Source: Novosphingobium mangrovisedimenti (GTDB lineage: Bacteria; Pseudomonadota; Alphaproteobacteria; Sphingomonadales; Sphingomonadaceae). From it: a stretch of 64,000 nt of DNA. This document shows positions 43,243 through 51,987 of this stretch, one piece after another (positions within the stretch are counted from its first letter, which is position 1; each line of letters starts with the position of its first letter). The stretch is from positions 1 to 64,000 of the forward strand of contig NZ_JANZXA010000003.1 of NCBI RefSeq assembly GCF_025153475.1, written 5' to 3'. The notes under the pieces were generated by a model. It did no database searches, was not told where the DNA came from, and was given only the letters and a program-made list of their open reading frames with translations. A program made the position numbers and the translations under genes.

Positions 43243-44901
43243 ATGAACGCTGTTGCACAAGCCCCGACAATGAATGGACCCCGCATACTTCTGGTCGTGG
43301 GTGGCGGCATCGCCGCCTACAAGGCCTGCGAGCTCGTCCGTACCATCCGCAAGGAAGGGGGCGAGGTTACCTGCGTGCTGACCGAGGCAGGTACGAAATT
43401 CGTCACGCCCATGGCGTTGGCAGCCCTCTCGGAAAAGCCTGTCTACACCACGTTGTGGGACCTCAAGAACGAGGCCGAGATGGGGCACATCCAGCTCAGC
43501 CGCGAGGCCGATCTCGTCGTGATCTGTCCGGCGACGGCGGACCTGATCGCCAAGATGGCTTCGGGGATCGCCGACGATCTGGCGACGACGATGCTGCTGG
43601 CGACCGACAAGCCGGTCATGGTGGCACCGGCGATGAACGTGCGCATGTGGCAGCACGCCGCGACCATGCGCAACGTGCAGATCCTGCGTGAGGCTGGGGT
43701 CGACGTGATGGAGCCCGACGAGGGCAGCATGGCCTGCGGCGAATTCGGGCCCGGGCGCCTGCCCGATCCCGAGGCGATCTGGCAGCGCATTGCCTGGGCG
43801 CTGGGGCTGGACCCGGTCGAGGTGGCGCCCTTGCCGGGCTCGGTGCCCGAGCCGTACCCCCACCCCGCCCTACCGCAGACGCACCGTCTTCCCGAACCCG
43901 AGCCGCAGCCCGATCCGGCGCAGTGGCAGCCCAGGTTCGATGAGCCCGAACCGGAGCCGGCCGCACCCGAAGGGCTCGGCCTGGGCGGCCTGACCGGCTC
44001 GATGATCTCACGCGGGCTGCAGCGTGCCAAGAAGGCGATCACGTTCGGTCAGGAAGATGAGGATCCGGCATCGCGCAGGTCGGTGACCCGGGAGTCGCCG
44101 TCCCCTGCCGCGTCCCTGCTGGTCGCGAAGAAAGGCGCCGCGCGCGCCGCGCCGCCGACCGATCCGGCCGCGATCAATCATCTCTTTTCGCACCATGCCG
44201 ATGCCGCTCCGCCGGAAAGCTTCGGCGAGGCGCCGGCCGCGCCGCTACCCGGGGACGGGCCGCTCAAGGGGCGCCATGTACTGGTGACCGCGGGGCCGAC
44301 CTGGGAGCCGATCGACCCGGTACGCTACATTGCCAACAGGTCTTCGGGCAAGCAGGGCTTCGCAATCGCCGCGGCCGCCGCACGGGCCGGTGCGCGCGTC
44401 ACGCTGGTGGCGGGCCCGGTCCATCTCGAAACGCCGCCGGGCGTCGATCGCGTCGATGTCGAAAGCGCGTTGCAGATGGCAGAGGCGGTGAAGAAGGCGC
44501 TTCCCGCCGACATCGCGGTGATGGTCGCCGCCGTGGCGGACTGGCGCACGGCCAATATCGCCAAGGAAAAGCTCAAGAAGCGCGGTTCGGCTCCGCCGGC
44601 GCTGCTGCTCACCGAGAACCCGGACATCCTTGCCGGCGTTGCCGCGCGGCCGGATCGTCCGCCGCTGCTGATCGGCTTCGCCGCCGAGACCGAACACGTG
44701 ATCGAGCACGCCAAGGAAAAGCGCAAGCGCAAGGGGGCCGACTGGATCATCGCCAACGACGTTTCCGGCGATGTCATGGGCGGCGATGCCAATGCCGTCC
44801 ACATCGTGCGCGGCGATGACGTGATTTCACTTCCCGAAATGCCCAAGGAGGATGTCGCGCGCATCCTCGTCGAAAGGATGGCAGATGCATTCGCCCGCTG
44901 A
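43243..44901 (+). CDS. coaBC: bifunctional phosphopantothenoylcysteine decarboxylase/phosphopantothenate-cysteine ligase, with long insert
   Basis: About 552 residues against roughly 400 in most bacteria. The N-terminal CoaC (flavin decarboxylase) domain shows [47 protein letters not shown] and the substrate clamp [13 protein letters not shown]. The C-terminal CoaB ligase has [34 protein letters not shown] and [20 protein letters not shown]. Between them, about residues 190-341, lies a roughly 150-residue Pro/Glu/Ala-rich segment with no recognised fold. Both catalytic halves look intact, so coenzyme A synthesis should be unaffected. GTG 43237 is an alternative start. The end overlaps dut. 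Confidence 0.95.
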   Translation: MNAVAQAPTMNGPRILLVVGGGIAAYKACELVRTIRKEGGEVTCVLTEAGTKFVTPMALAALSEKPVYTTLWDLKNEAEMGHIQLSREADLVVICPATADLIAKMASGIADDLATTMLLATDKPVMVAPAMNVRMWQHAATMRNVQILREAGVDVMEPDEGSMACGEFGPGRLPDPEAIWQRIAWALGLDPVEVAPLPGSVPEPYPHPALPQTHRLPEPEPQPDPAQWQPRFDEPEPEPAAPEGLGLGGLTGSMISRGLQRAKKAITFGQEDEDPASRRSVTRESPSPAASLLVAKKGAARAAPPTDPAAINHLFSHHADAAPPESFGEAPAAPLPGDGPLKGRHVLVTAGPTWEPIDPVRYIANRSSGKQGFAIAAAAARAGARVTLVAGPVHLETPPGVDRVDVESALQMAEAVKKALPADIAVMVAAVADWRTANIAKEKLKKRGSAPPALLLTENPDILAGVAARPDRPPLLIGFAAETEHVIEHAKEKRKRKGADWIIANDVSGDVMGGDANAVHIVRGDDVISLPEMPKEDVARILVERMADAFAR

Positions 44902-45355
44902 AGTTCCCGTGCCGATCAAGGTCCTGCCCCATGGCGAGGGGCTGTCGCTGCCGGTCTATGCCACGGACGGCGCGGCGGGGATGGACGTGGTCTCGGCCGA
45001 GGACGTGACGATCGCGCCGGGCGCGCGCCATGCCGTCGCCACGGGGCTTGCCGTCGCCATTCCCTATGGCTTCGAGATACAGGTTCGCCCGCGTTCGGGC
45101 CTTGCGCTCAAGCACGGCATCACCGTGCCGAACACGCCGGGCACGATCGATTCGGACTATCGCGGGGAACTGAAGGTCATCCTCATCAACCATGGCGGCG
45201 AAGCCTTCGACATCCGCAGGGGTGATCGCGTGGCGCAGCTCGTGCTGGCGCCCGTCACGCGCGCATCCTGGCTGCCGGTCGATGAACTGGACGAGACGGC
45301 GCGCGGTGAAGGCGGCTTCGGTTCGACCGGCGGGGTGGTCTCGCTCGGGAGCTGA
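44885..45355 (+). CDS. dut: dUTP diphosphatase
   Basis: A 156-residue trimeric dUTPase that hydrolyses dUTP to dUMP and pyrophosphate. The ATG at 44885 overlaps the coaBC end by 17 bases. All five motifs are present: [44 protein letters not shown] and the C-terminal GEGGFGSTG. The coaBC-dut pairing is common in proteobacteria. Confidence 0.97.
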   Translation: MHSPAEVPVPIKVLPHGEGLSLPVYATDGAAGMDVVSAEDVTIAPGARHAVATGLAVAIPYGFEIQVRPRSGLALKHGITVPNTPGTIDSDYRGELKVILINHGGEAFDIRRGDRVAQLVLAPVTRASWLPVDELDETARGEGGFGSTGGVVSLGS

Positions 45356-45359
45356 TCCG

Positions 45360-45479
45360 TCAGGCGCCTTGCGTGAAGACGCCGGCCCACAACGGCAGCA
45401 GGTCCAGGATCAGCACGAGCACCAGCGCGACGGAAAGGCGGCCGCACCAGCCGTAGCGCCGGTGGATGGTTTCGCCCAT
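45360..45479 (-). CDS. tiny single-helix membrane protein (39 residues or slightly more)
   Basis: From the ATG at 45479: a basic start with MGETIHRRYGWCGRL, one strong transmembrane helix (SVALVLVLILDLLPLWAGVF) and a short tail ending in QGA. The frame is open further upstream to the TGA at 45531-45533, adding a plausible acidic segment (LFEWIAGEVLQG) that could start from a CTG or GTG. It lies immediately downstream of another tiny membrane protein in the same reading frame. It is convergent with dut, ending 4 bases after it. Function unknown. Confidence 0.5.
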   Translation of the reverse strand: MGETIHRRYGWCGRLSVALVLVLILDLLPLWAGVFTQGA

Positions 45480-45530
45480 GCCCTGCAGCACTTCCCCGGC
45501 GATCCATTCGAACAGCCCGCCATCCTGCGT

Positions 45531-45707
45531 TCAGTCCTCGCCCTTGCCCGGACGGCGGCGGTCCTTGCGCCGCAGGCCGAACCATCCTGCGAGGCCGAGC
45601 CCGCCCAGCACCGCCACGCCCTTTGCGAGCATGGAAAAGGTGGCGGACAGCGCGCCTGCGGTCACGCCCCAGAAGAGCTGCGACATGATGGCCATGAAGG
45701 TGTTCAT
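45531..45707 (-). CDS. small membrane protein
   Basis: A 58-residue protein, MNTFMAIMSQLFWG..., with two hydrophobic stretches (AIMSQLFWGVTAGALSATF and GVAVLGGLGLAGWFGL) and a very basic, Pro-containing cytoplasmic tail (RRKDRRRPGKGED). It ends in TGA; the next ORF continues in the same frame after that stop. Positive-inside orientation puts the tail in the cytoplasm. No family is recognised. Internal positions and hydrophobic pattern make it a better candidate than the long Arg-rich frame that overlaps it. Confidence 0.6.
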   Translation of the reverse strand: MNTFMAIMSQLFWGVTAGALSATFSMLAKGVAVLGGLGLAGWFGLRRKDRRRPGKGED

Positions 45708-45838
45708 CGGCGCCAGTCTTCGGGGGTCGGCGCGCCCAGGTCAATGGCAATGCACGGCATGCGAAGGCGGTGAAAGGCTGGTCCGGTTCGCATGTCGGAC
45801 CTGCGGAGCCGGCGCGCGGCCCGCCCCGAAAAGCGAAA

Positions 45839-45869
45839 GGACGGGCCCGCTGTCGCGGCGGACCCGTCC
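45839..45869 (-). terminator. terminator after the DUF4136 lipoprotein gene
   Basis: GGACGGG-C/T-CCGC arms pair with one mismatch around a short loop. Read on the minus strand the hairpin is followed by TTTCGCTTTTC. It lies 45 bases after the stop of the gene at 45914. Confidence 0.7.
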
Positions 45870-45913
45870 CTCGGTGTCTCCCTCTCGCAGGAGGGGGAGC
45901 CAGTCAGCTCGTG

Positions 45914-46585
45914 TTACTTCTTCTCCGGCGCCACGGTAATGCGCACGGTCTCGCCCGAGTTCCCGGGGAAGCCGGTGAACATTGCCTCGATGAGGTTGGG
46001 GACGATGTATTGCAGGCGGTTCGAGGTCGAGACTGCCTCGGCCTGGCCTTCGAAGACGCGTTCGCCGTCGGTGGCACGGTCGATCTTCAGCGAGATGCCG
46101 CTGGTGTAGACGGTGGTCACGTCGATACCGTCATCGAAGAACGGATCGTACCAGCCATAGTGCCACGGGCCGCCCCAGTAGCCCATGGGATAGGGGCGGT
46201 AATAGGGGCTGTAGCCGTACCAAGGGCTCCAGTAGGGCGATCGGGCAAAGCCGGTGGAGCGCACCCGTTCCCGGCCGTTGTCGACGCCGTAGTCGAAGCG
46301 CACGATCAGGCTGGCCTTGCCCGGGTCCTCGACCGGGGCGTAGCCCAGGTTGGCCAGCCGGTCCCGCACGAGACCGGCATATTGCGCGAACTCCAGCCCG
46401 CCTGCCAGTTCGGGATCGCCGGCGACGACGGCGAAGGTCTGGCCTGCGGGAGCGGGCAGCTGCGACTGGAAGCGCGACACGTCGGCCTTGAACGGCGCGG
46501 CGCAGGCGGCGAGAGCCATGAGCAGCATGGCGGCTGCGGCAAGGCGAAGCTTGCCGAAATGCGAGTGCGGATTGTTTGTCATCAT
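45914..46585 (-). CDS. DUF4136 domain lipoprotein
   Basis: A 223-residue envelope protein. The start at 46585 (or the next Met at 46582) has GGAG about 8 bases upstream; the longer frame to 46810 runs into the divergent MOSC promoter. A lipoprotein signal ends in MALAAC, giving a lipidated Cys around residue 29. The DUF4136 domain follows, with a Tyr/Trp/Pro/Gly-rich stretch in the middle (SPYWSPWYGYSPYYRPYPMG) and a C-terminal part ending VRITVAPEKK. Such lipoproteins are common in the outer membrane; the role is unknown. Confidence 0.87.
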   Translation of the reverse strand: MMTNNPHSHFGKLRLAAAAMLLMALAACAAPFKADVSRFQSQLPAPAGQTFAVVAGDPELAGGLEFAQYAGLVRDRLANLGYAPVEDPGKASLIVRFDYGVDNGRERVRSTGFARSPYWSPWYGYSPYYRPYPMGYWGGPWHYGWYDPFFDDGIDVTTVYTSGISLKIDRATDGERVFEGQAEAVSTSNRLQYIVPNLIEAMFTGFPGNSGETVRITVAPEKK

Positions 46586-46790
46586 TGCTACGCTCCACGA
46601 CCCGAAGGGCCTCTTGCACCCGATCCGGCGCTTGCCTTCGATTCCTTGCGATCCTGCCGTAAAATCAACGGCCTGAATAGCGGTTGAATGGAGAGGCAGG
46701 TGCGACGGACGCCCTGCCTCGTTCATCCGCCGGCCAGATGTGCTGTCACGGCTTGAACGGCTCTTCATTATGTAGGATGGGTGCGACCCG

Positions 46791-47447
46791 ATGACGAGCC
46801 CCGTTCCCATCCTTTCCGTCCAGTGTGGTAAGGTCCGATCCTTTCAGGGACCTGACAAGCCGAGCGCGATTGCCAAGGTCCCGGTCGACGGGCCGGTTCG
46901 CGTGCATAGACTTGGCCTGGCGGGCGACGAACAGGCGGACCTGACGGTCCATGGCGGGCCGGACAAGGCGATCCACCACTACGCGCACGACCACTACGGA
47001 TTCTGGAGCGAGGTGCTGGGCGATCATCCGCTGCTGTTGGACTATGGCGCCTTCGGAGAGAACATCTCGACCCATGCCATGACCGAGGAAACGGTCTGCA
47101 TCGGTGATCGCTACCGGCTGGGCACGGCGCTGGTCGAAGTCAGCCAGGGCCGCCAGCCGTGCTGGAAGCTCGACCACCGTTTCGGCGGCCTGCCGGTCAA
47201 TGCACGCATGGTGAAGGCGCGGCGTGCGGGCTGGTACTACCGCGTGCTGGAGGAAGGCGAGGTCGGCGCGGGCGATGCGATCACGCTGCTGGAGCGGCCG
47301 CACGGCGAATGGACCGTGTCCCGCACCTTCGGCCTGCTCGTGGCCGGCGACCACAAGCGCGATCGCGAGGGGCTGGAAGCGCTCGGGGCGCTGGACGTGC
47401 TGGCCGAACCCTGGAAGGCGCGGCGGGCGAAACTGCTGGGCATCTGA
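46791..47447 (+). CDS. MOSC domain protein, YiiM-like
   Basis: A 218-residue MOSC protein, related to the C-terminal domain of Moco sulfurases and to YiiM, which with Moco detoxifies N-hydroxylated base analogues. Key features: GLAGDEQADLTVHGGPDKAI, FGENISTH, and the conserved cysteine in SQGRQPCWKL that serves as the Mo ligand in the family. The C-terminal part (TVSRTFGLLVAGDHK) matches the helical YiiM tail. Divergent from the DUF4136 gene. The molybdenum link is by family only. Confidence 0.9.
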   Translation: MTSPVPILSVQCGKVRSFQGPDKPSAIAKVPVDGPVRVHRLGLAGDEQADLTVHGGPDKAIHHYAHDHYGFWSEVLGDHPLLLDYGAFGENISTHAMTEETVCIGDRYRLGTALVEVSQGRQPCWKLDHRFGGLPVNARMVKARRAGWYYRVLEEGEVGAGDAITLLERPHGEWTVSRTFGLLVAGDHKRDREGLEALGALDVLAEPWKARRAKLLGI

Positions 47448-47534
47448 TCGTCGCCCGATGCCCGTGGCAAAAGCTTGCCGAAGCCACCCGGAGCCGTGTC
47501 GCGCCGGATGGCCTCGGCCTTGCCGCGACGAAGG

Positions 47535-48554
47535 TCAGCCTCGCACCAGTCCGAGCGCGTCGTAGGTCCTGTCCAGCGTTGGTACCGCCAGCGCGCGTGC
47601 CTTTTCCGCGCCCTTTTTCAGGATCGCATCGAGCGCCGGGCGGTCCTGGCGCAGCTCCACGAAGCGGTGGTTGATCGGCGCCAGTTTCGAGACGAGCAGT
47701 TCGCCGAGCGCCGGCTTGAACTTGCCGAAGCCCTCGCCGCCGAACTCGGACAGGACGGCCTCCACCGTGGTGCCGGCCATGACCGCGTAGATCCCCACGA
47801 GGTTGGCCGCTTCGGCGCGCCCTTCGAGACCCGCCTTTTCACTCGGGAGCGGCTCGGGATCGGTCTTGGCCTTCTTGATCTTCTGCATGATCGTGTCGGC
47901 ATCGTCGGTCAGGTTGATCCGGCTCATGTCGGACGGGTCCGACTTGCTCATCTTGGCCGTGCCGTTGCGCAGGCTCATGATGCGCGCGGCCTCGGGCGGG
48001 ATGATCGGGTCGGGGAGCGTGAAGACCGGGTTTTCTTCCGTAGCGAAGTCGTTGTTGAACTTCTGCGCGATGTCGCGCGCCAGTTCGAGGTGCTGCTTCT
48101 GGTCCTCGCCCACCGGAACGTGCGTCGCCTGATAGAGCAGGACGTCGGCGGCCTGCAGTACCGGATAGGTAAACAGTGCCACCGATGCGCCTTCGCGGTT
48201 CTTGCCCGACTTGTCCTTGAACTGCGTCATGCGGTTCAGCCAGCCCATGCGGGCCGTGCCGTTGAGCAGCCATTGCAGCTCGGCATGCTGGGGGACCTGC
48301 GCCTGGTTGAACAGGATCGAACGGTCCGGATCGATGCCGCAGGCCACCAGCGCTGCTACCATCTCGCGCGTGTTGGCGGCGAGTTCAGCCGGATCGTGCG
48401 GCATCGAGATCGCGTGGAGATCGGCGAGGAAGTAGAGGCTCTGTCCGCCCTGGGCGGCCATGTCGTCCTGCATCTTCACCCAGTTGCGGATGGCGCCGAG
48501 GTAATTGCCGAGGTGCAGGTTGCCGGTTGGCTGGATGCCGGAGACGATACGCAT
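47535..48554 (-). CDS. trpS: tryptophan-tRNA ligase
   Basis: A 339-residue class I aminoacyl-tRNA synthetase. The start is set at 48554 ([18 protein letters not shown]), which has AAGGACG upstream; an in-frame ATG at 48569 is possible. The HIGH motif is [11 protein letters not shown] and KMSKS is [10 protein letters not shown]. Trp-pocket sequence FLADLHAI and [16 protein letters not shown] is as in bacterial TrpRS. Full length. Confidence 0.97.
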   Translation of the reverse strand: MRIVSGIQPTGNLHLGNYLGAIRNWVKMQDDMAAQGGQSLYFLADLHAISMPHDPAELAANTREMVAALVACGIDPDRSILFNQAQVPQHAELQWLLNGTARMGWLNRMTQFKDKSGKNREGASVALFTYPVLQAADVLLYQATHVPVGEDQKQHLELARDIAQKFNNDFATEENPVFTLPDPIIPPEAARIMSLRNGTAKMSKSDPSDMSRINLTDDADTIMQKIKKAKTDPEPLPSEKAGLEGRAEAANLVGIYAVMAGTTVEAVLSEFGGEGFGKFKPALGELLVSKLAPINHRFVELRQDRPALDAILKKGAEKARALAVPTLDRTYDALGLVRG

Positions 48555-48776
48555 GGTTGCGTCCTTCATGAACTTTACGGGAAATGCTTGGGGACCGTGC
48601 GGTCAACAGGCACGGTCGAGGGTGTGGGTCAGCGAATGGCCACACGCCATCGCCAGGCCGCCCGGCCGGGACGCCGATCAAGCATCCGGAGGCCATGATT
48701 CCAGAGGAGCGAGAAAGCCTGCATGGCGCGAGCCCTTAGCACAAATCCGCAGGCATGGAAGCCTCGGCCGGGATGC

Positions 48777-50360
48777 CTAATCCGCCTTCGCGGCGGGCTT
48801 GCGCCGCCGAAGCTGGGCGATCAGGTCCTTGTCGAGCGCGCCGATGGCATAGGCCACGCCGAAGAATACCGCGAGTCCGGTGCCGCATAGCGCGCCGAGC
48901 GACCAGACCTTTTCCAGCACATTGCCGCCGTAATGCCCTGCCATGAGCGGCATCAACGCGATCAGCGCCGCGCTCATCGCCGCCGTGGCGACGAGCTGGC
49001 GGCCGATGCGTCCGGCCAGCTTGGCGGAAAAGTGGAACCATCCGCGCAGTTGCAGGATGGTATAGAGCGTAAGCACATTGAGCGTGGACGTGAAAGCCGT
49101 CGCCGCGGCGAGGCCGACAATCCCGAAGCGCGGCACCACGACGATGTTCACGCCGATGTTGACGATCAGCGCGGCGGCGGAAATCCACACCGGCGTGCGC
49201 GTATCCTCGCGGCTGAAGAATGCGGGCTGGAACACTTTCACGAGGACGTAGCTGGGCAGGCCGATGACCAGCGCAACCACGATGTCGGCCATGATCGCGC
49301 CGTTTGCGGCGGTCATCTTGCCGCCGACGAAGAAGGCGGTGACGAAAGCCGGGGCGCAGATTGCCAGCGCGGCGGCCGCAGGCAGGGTAAGCAGCGTGGC
49401 CATTTCCACGGCATTGGCCTGAAGGCGCTGGGCCTCGCGGGAATCGCCGGTCTGGATGTGGCGCGCGAGCATCGGCAGGATCGCCGTGCCCAGCGCGATG
49501 CCGACGATGCCGAGCGGCATCTGGTTCAGCCGGTCGGCGTACTTGAGCAGCGTGAGCGAGCCCTGCGCCAGCGAGGTGGCGAAGAACGTGTCGACGAACT
49601 GGCTGATCTGATAGACGCCCGCGCCGAACGTCGCGGGCAGGATCAGCAGGCCGAGGCGCTTCACCTCCGGCGTGAACCGGGGCAGCGTCATCTTCAGGCG
49701 GACGCCGGCCTTGCGCGTGGCCCATGCCATGTAGAGCAGCTGCGCGGCGCCGGCCACCGCCACGGCGACGGCCTGAACGTAGGCCACGGTCACGTCGGTG
49801 CCGCCGGCCTCGCGCAAGTAGTAACCGGTCACGATGCCGGTGATCAGCACGATGTTGAGCAGCACTGGCACGAAAGCGCCCGGGGCGAATTTCGAATGGG
49901 CGTTGAGCAGGCCGGACAGCATCGCGACGAGGCTGACAAGACCGAGATACGGGAACGTGATCCGCGACAGGGTGACGGCCAGCTCGAACTTGCCGGGGAC
50001 CGACTGGTACTCGCTGGCCAGGAGGTAGACGATGCCGGGCATCACCAGCATGGCGATCGCGGAAAAGCCCAGCAGGACCCAGATGAACACGGCCAGCACG
50101 TCGCTGGCGAACCTGTCGGCCGCATCCTCGCCGCCTTCGCCTGCCAGGGTGCGCGTGTACATCGGCACGAAGGCGACGGAGAACGCACCCTCGGCGAAGA
50201 GACGCCGGAACGTGTTGGGCAGGACGAAGGCGAGCTGGAAGGCGTCGGCGGCCATGCCCGCGCCCAGCACGCGCGCGATCAGCATGTCGCGCACGAAGCC
50301 GAAGACGCGGCTGAGCGCCGTCAGTCCGCCGATCGTGCCGACGTTGCGGACGAGGCTCAT
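48777..50360 (-). CDS. murJ: lipid II flippase MurJ
   Basis: A 527-residue MOP-superfamily protein with 14 predicted helices that moves lipid II across the inner membrane for peptidoglycan synthesis. N-terminal family sequence ALSRVFGFVRDMLIARVLGA and NTFRRLFAEGAFSVAFVPMY carries the conserved arginines of the central cavity. Later SQFVDTFFATSLAQGSLTLL and FFSREDTRTPV are also characteristic. It ends in a basic tail (RRRKPAAKAD). It lies between secB and trpS on the same strand. Confidence 0.96.
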   Translation of the reverse strand: MSLVRNVGTIGGLTALSRVFGFVRDMLIARVLGAGMAADAFQLAFVLPNTFRRLFAEGAFSVAFVPMYTRTLAGEGGEDAADRFASDVLAVFIWVLLGFSAIAMLVMPGIVYLLASEYQSVPGKFELAVTLSRITFPYLGLVSLVAMLSGLLNAHSKFAPGAFVPVLLNIVLITGIVTGYYLREAGGTDVTVAYVQAVAVAVAGAAQLLYMAWATRKAGVRLKMTLPRFTPEVKRLGLLILPATFGAGVYQISQFVDTFFATSLAQGSLTLLKYADRLNQMPLGIVGIALGTAILPMLARHIQTGDSREAQRLQANAVEMATLLTLPAAAALAICAPAFVTAFFVGGKMTAANGAIMADIVVALVIGLPSYVLVKVFQPAFFSREDTRTPVWISAAALIVNIGVNIVVVPRFGIVGLAAATAFTSTLNVLTLYTILQLRGWFHFSAKLAGRIGRQLVATAAMSAALIALMPLMAGHYGGNVLEKVWSLGALCGTGLAVFFGVAYAIGALDKDLIAQLRRRKPAAKAD

Positions 50361-50411
50361 GCGCGCGGGCCCTTCATGGCCGGTCCGGGGCGGTCGCCAG
50401 CGCTGTCCGGG

Positions 50412-50930
50412 TCAGGCGTTGCCAGCCGGTTCGCCCTGCGCGTCGTCCGCCTGCTGCTGCGCCTGGGCCTGAAGCTGCTGGGCATAGAGACCGTTGAAGT
50501 CGATCGGCTCCAGCATCAGCGGCGCGAAGCCGGCATCGCGCACGGCATCGGCGATCACGCGGCGGGCGAAGGGGAACAGGATGCGCGGCGCCTCGGCGAA
50601 CAGGAACGCGTGGCTCTGTCCTTCGTCCAGGTTGCGCATGCCGACCAGCGCGCAATAGCTGAGGTCGACGACGAAGGCCGTGCCGGTTTCCGCCTTCGAC
50701 ACGCAGGTGATCTTCAGTTCGACCTCGTGCACGTCGGTGTCGATCGTCCGGGCGCCGATGTTGAACTGCACGTCGATCTGCGGCGCATCCTGCCACGAGA
50801 AGCTCTGCGGCGCGTTCGGGTTCTCGACCGAGAGGTCCTTGACGTACTGCGAGATGATCCCGGCGGACGGCGCGGTGTCGGCGCCGTTGCCCAGGTTGAG
50901 GTCGGAGATGATGTTGCCTTCGTCGGCCAT
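50412..50930 (-). CDS. secB: protein-export chaperone SecB
   Basis: A 172-residue tetrameric chaperone that keeps preproteins unfolded and passes them to SecA. The start is set at 50930 (MADEGNIISDLN); the upstream six codons have no support. Family sequence: IISQYVKDLSVENPNAPQSF, EVELKITCVSKAETGTAFVV, LFPFARRVIADAVRDAGFAP (SecA-binding and groove residues) and LEPIDFNGLYAQQLQAQ. Length is normal for alphaproteobacteria. Divergent from the Tim44-like gene, an arrangement seen across alphaproteobacteria. Confidence 0.97.
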   Translation of the reverse strand: MADEGNIISDLNLGNGADTAPSAGIISQYVKDLSVENPNAPQSFSWQDAPQIDVQFNIGARTIDTDVHEVELKITCVSKAETGTAFVVDLSYCALVGMRNLDEGQSHAFLFAEAPRILFPFARRVIADAVRDAGFAPLMLEPIDFNGLYAQQLQAQAQQQADDAQGEPAGNA

Positions 50931-51253
50931 TTTTTGAGATTCCCGCAAAGAATTCTGTATCAGCGGGCGCGCCTAAAGCATTTTGCGCCGGCGTGGAACA
51001 CCCGTTGCGGGAATTTGTGGTGGCCGCGTTCGCCGGCTTCCGCCCGGCCGCCGGGGGCCTGTCCGTCCCGCGAGTGGAACGAATCCGTGCCGAGTCGAGG
51101 CGAATCCGCCGCAGATCGGGGAAAAATTGCCCCGATCGGCCTGCTCACGCGTTGTTCATTTGTAAACCGTACCTATCTCAGGCTATGTTCAACAATTGCA
51201 ACGCGAATCCGATGGCGCTGGCAAACGTACGCATAAGGAATGGATAAAGGGAC
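50931..51253. other. divergent intergenic region secB / timA
   Basis: 323 bases holding no supported gene. It must contain promoters for both directions. Bases 51150-51230 are relatively AT-rich and contain the TTCAACAATTGC stretch; I cannot pick a certain promoter pair. The GTG start at 51254 is preceded by AAAGGGAC. Confidence 0.5.
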
Positions 51254-51943
51254 GTGACACCCGAAATTGTGATCCTGGCCATGATCGCGGCTTTCCTGGG
51301 GCTGCGGCTGTACTCCGTGCTTGGTCGTCGTGCCGAGCACGAGGAAGAGCCGATCCAGGGCCGTTTCGAGGGACGCCAGGGCCGTCCGGGTGCTCCGCGT
51401 GTCCCGGCCCAGCAGAAGCCCGATGCCAAGTCGGAAGATCGGGGTCAGGCCGATCAGGTGCAGCGTCCGCGTGAAATGCCGCTGGTTCCGGCCCCGGCCG
51501 AGCGCGGGCTGGCAGAGATCGCCAGTGCCGACCGCCGTTTCGATGCCTTTGCCTTCCTCGAAGGCGCGCGCGGTGCCTATCGCATGATCCTCGAAGCCTT
51601 CTGGAAGGGCGACAAGGAAGAACTCCGGCACCTTTGCGACGATGAGGTCTACGCCAGTTTCGCAGGCGCCATCGATGCGCGCGTCGAAGCGGGCGAAACG
51701 CTCGAAAACCGGCTGGTGCGGATCGAGGAATGTGCCGTTATCGCCGCCGGCGTGGAAAACGGCTTTGCACGCATCACGCTGCGCTTCCGTGCGGACATCG
51801 CCGCCGTCACCCGCAATGCCGAGGGCGACGTGATCGCCGGATCGCTTGACGATGCGGTGGAGGCGGTCGACGTGTGGACCTTCACCCGCGCGCTCAATTC
51901 GCCCGATCCCGACTGGTTGCTCGACGAGACCGACCAGGGCTGA
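51254..51943 (+). CDS. Tim44-like/TimA family adaptor protein
   Basis: A 229-residue protein starting with GTG 51254. A single N-terminal membrane helix (IVILAMIAAFLGLRLYSVLG), a low-complexity Arg/Gln/Pro linker (residues about 25-80) and a C-terminal Tim44-like domain (FDAFAFLEGARGAYRMILEA, then FWKGDKEELRHLCDDEVYAS, ending NSPDPDWLLDETDQ). These proteins are bacterial relatives of mitochondrial Tim44 and are thought to act at the inner membrane in protein handling. It is followed by mltA and is divergent from secB. Confidence 0.9.
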   Translation: MTPEIVILAMIAAFLGLRLYSVLGRRAEHEEEPIQGRFEGRQGRPGAPRVPAQQKPDAKSEDRGQADQVQRPREMPLVPAPAERGLAEIASADRRFDAFAFLEGARGAYRMILEAFWKGDKEELRHLCDDEVYASFAGAIDARVEAGETLENRLVRIEECAVIAAGVENGFARITLRFRADIAAVTRNAEGDVIAGSLDDAVEAVDVWTFTRALNSPDPDWLLDETDQG

Positions 51944-51987
51944 GGTTCTTCCCGGGGGCCCGGTGTCCCCGCGCAGGGAGGGTGATC

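Noticed and set aside
45157-45750. 197-residue minus-strand protein covering the micro-ORFs
   Set aside because: Arg/Gly/Ala-rich shadow frame partly antisense to dut; the two hydrophobic micro-ORFs in another frame are more protein-like.
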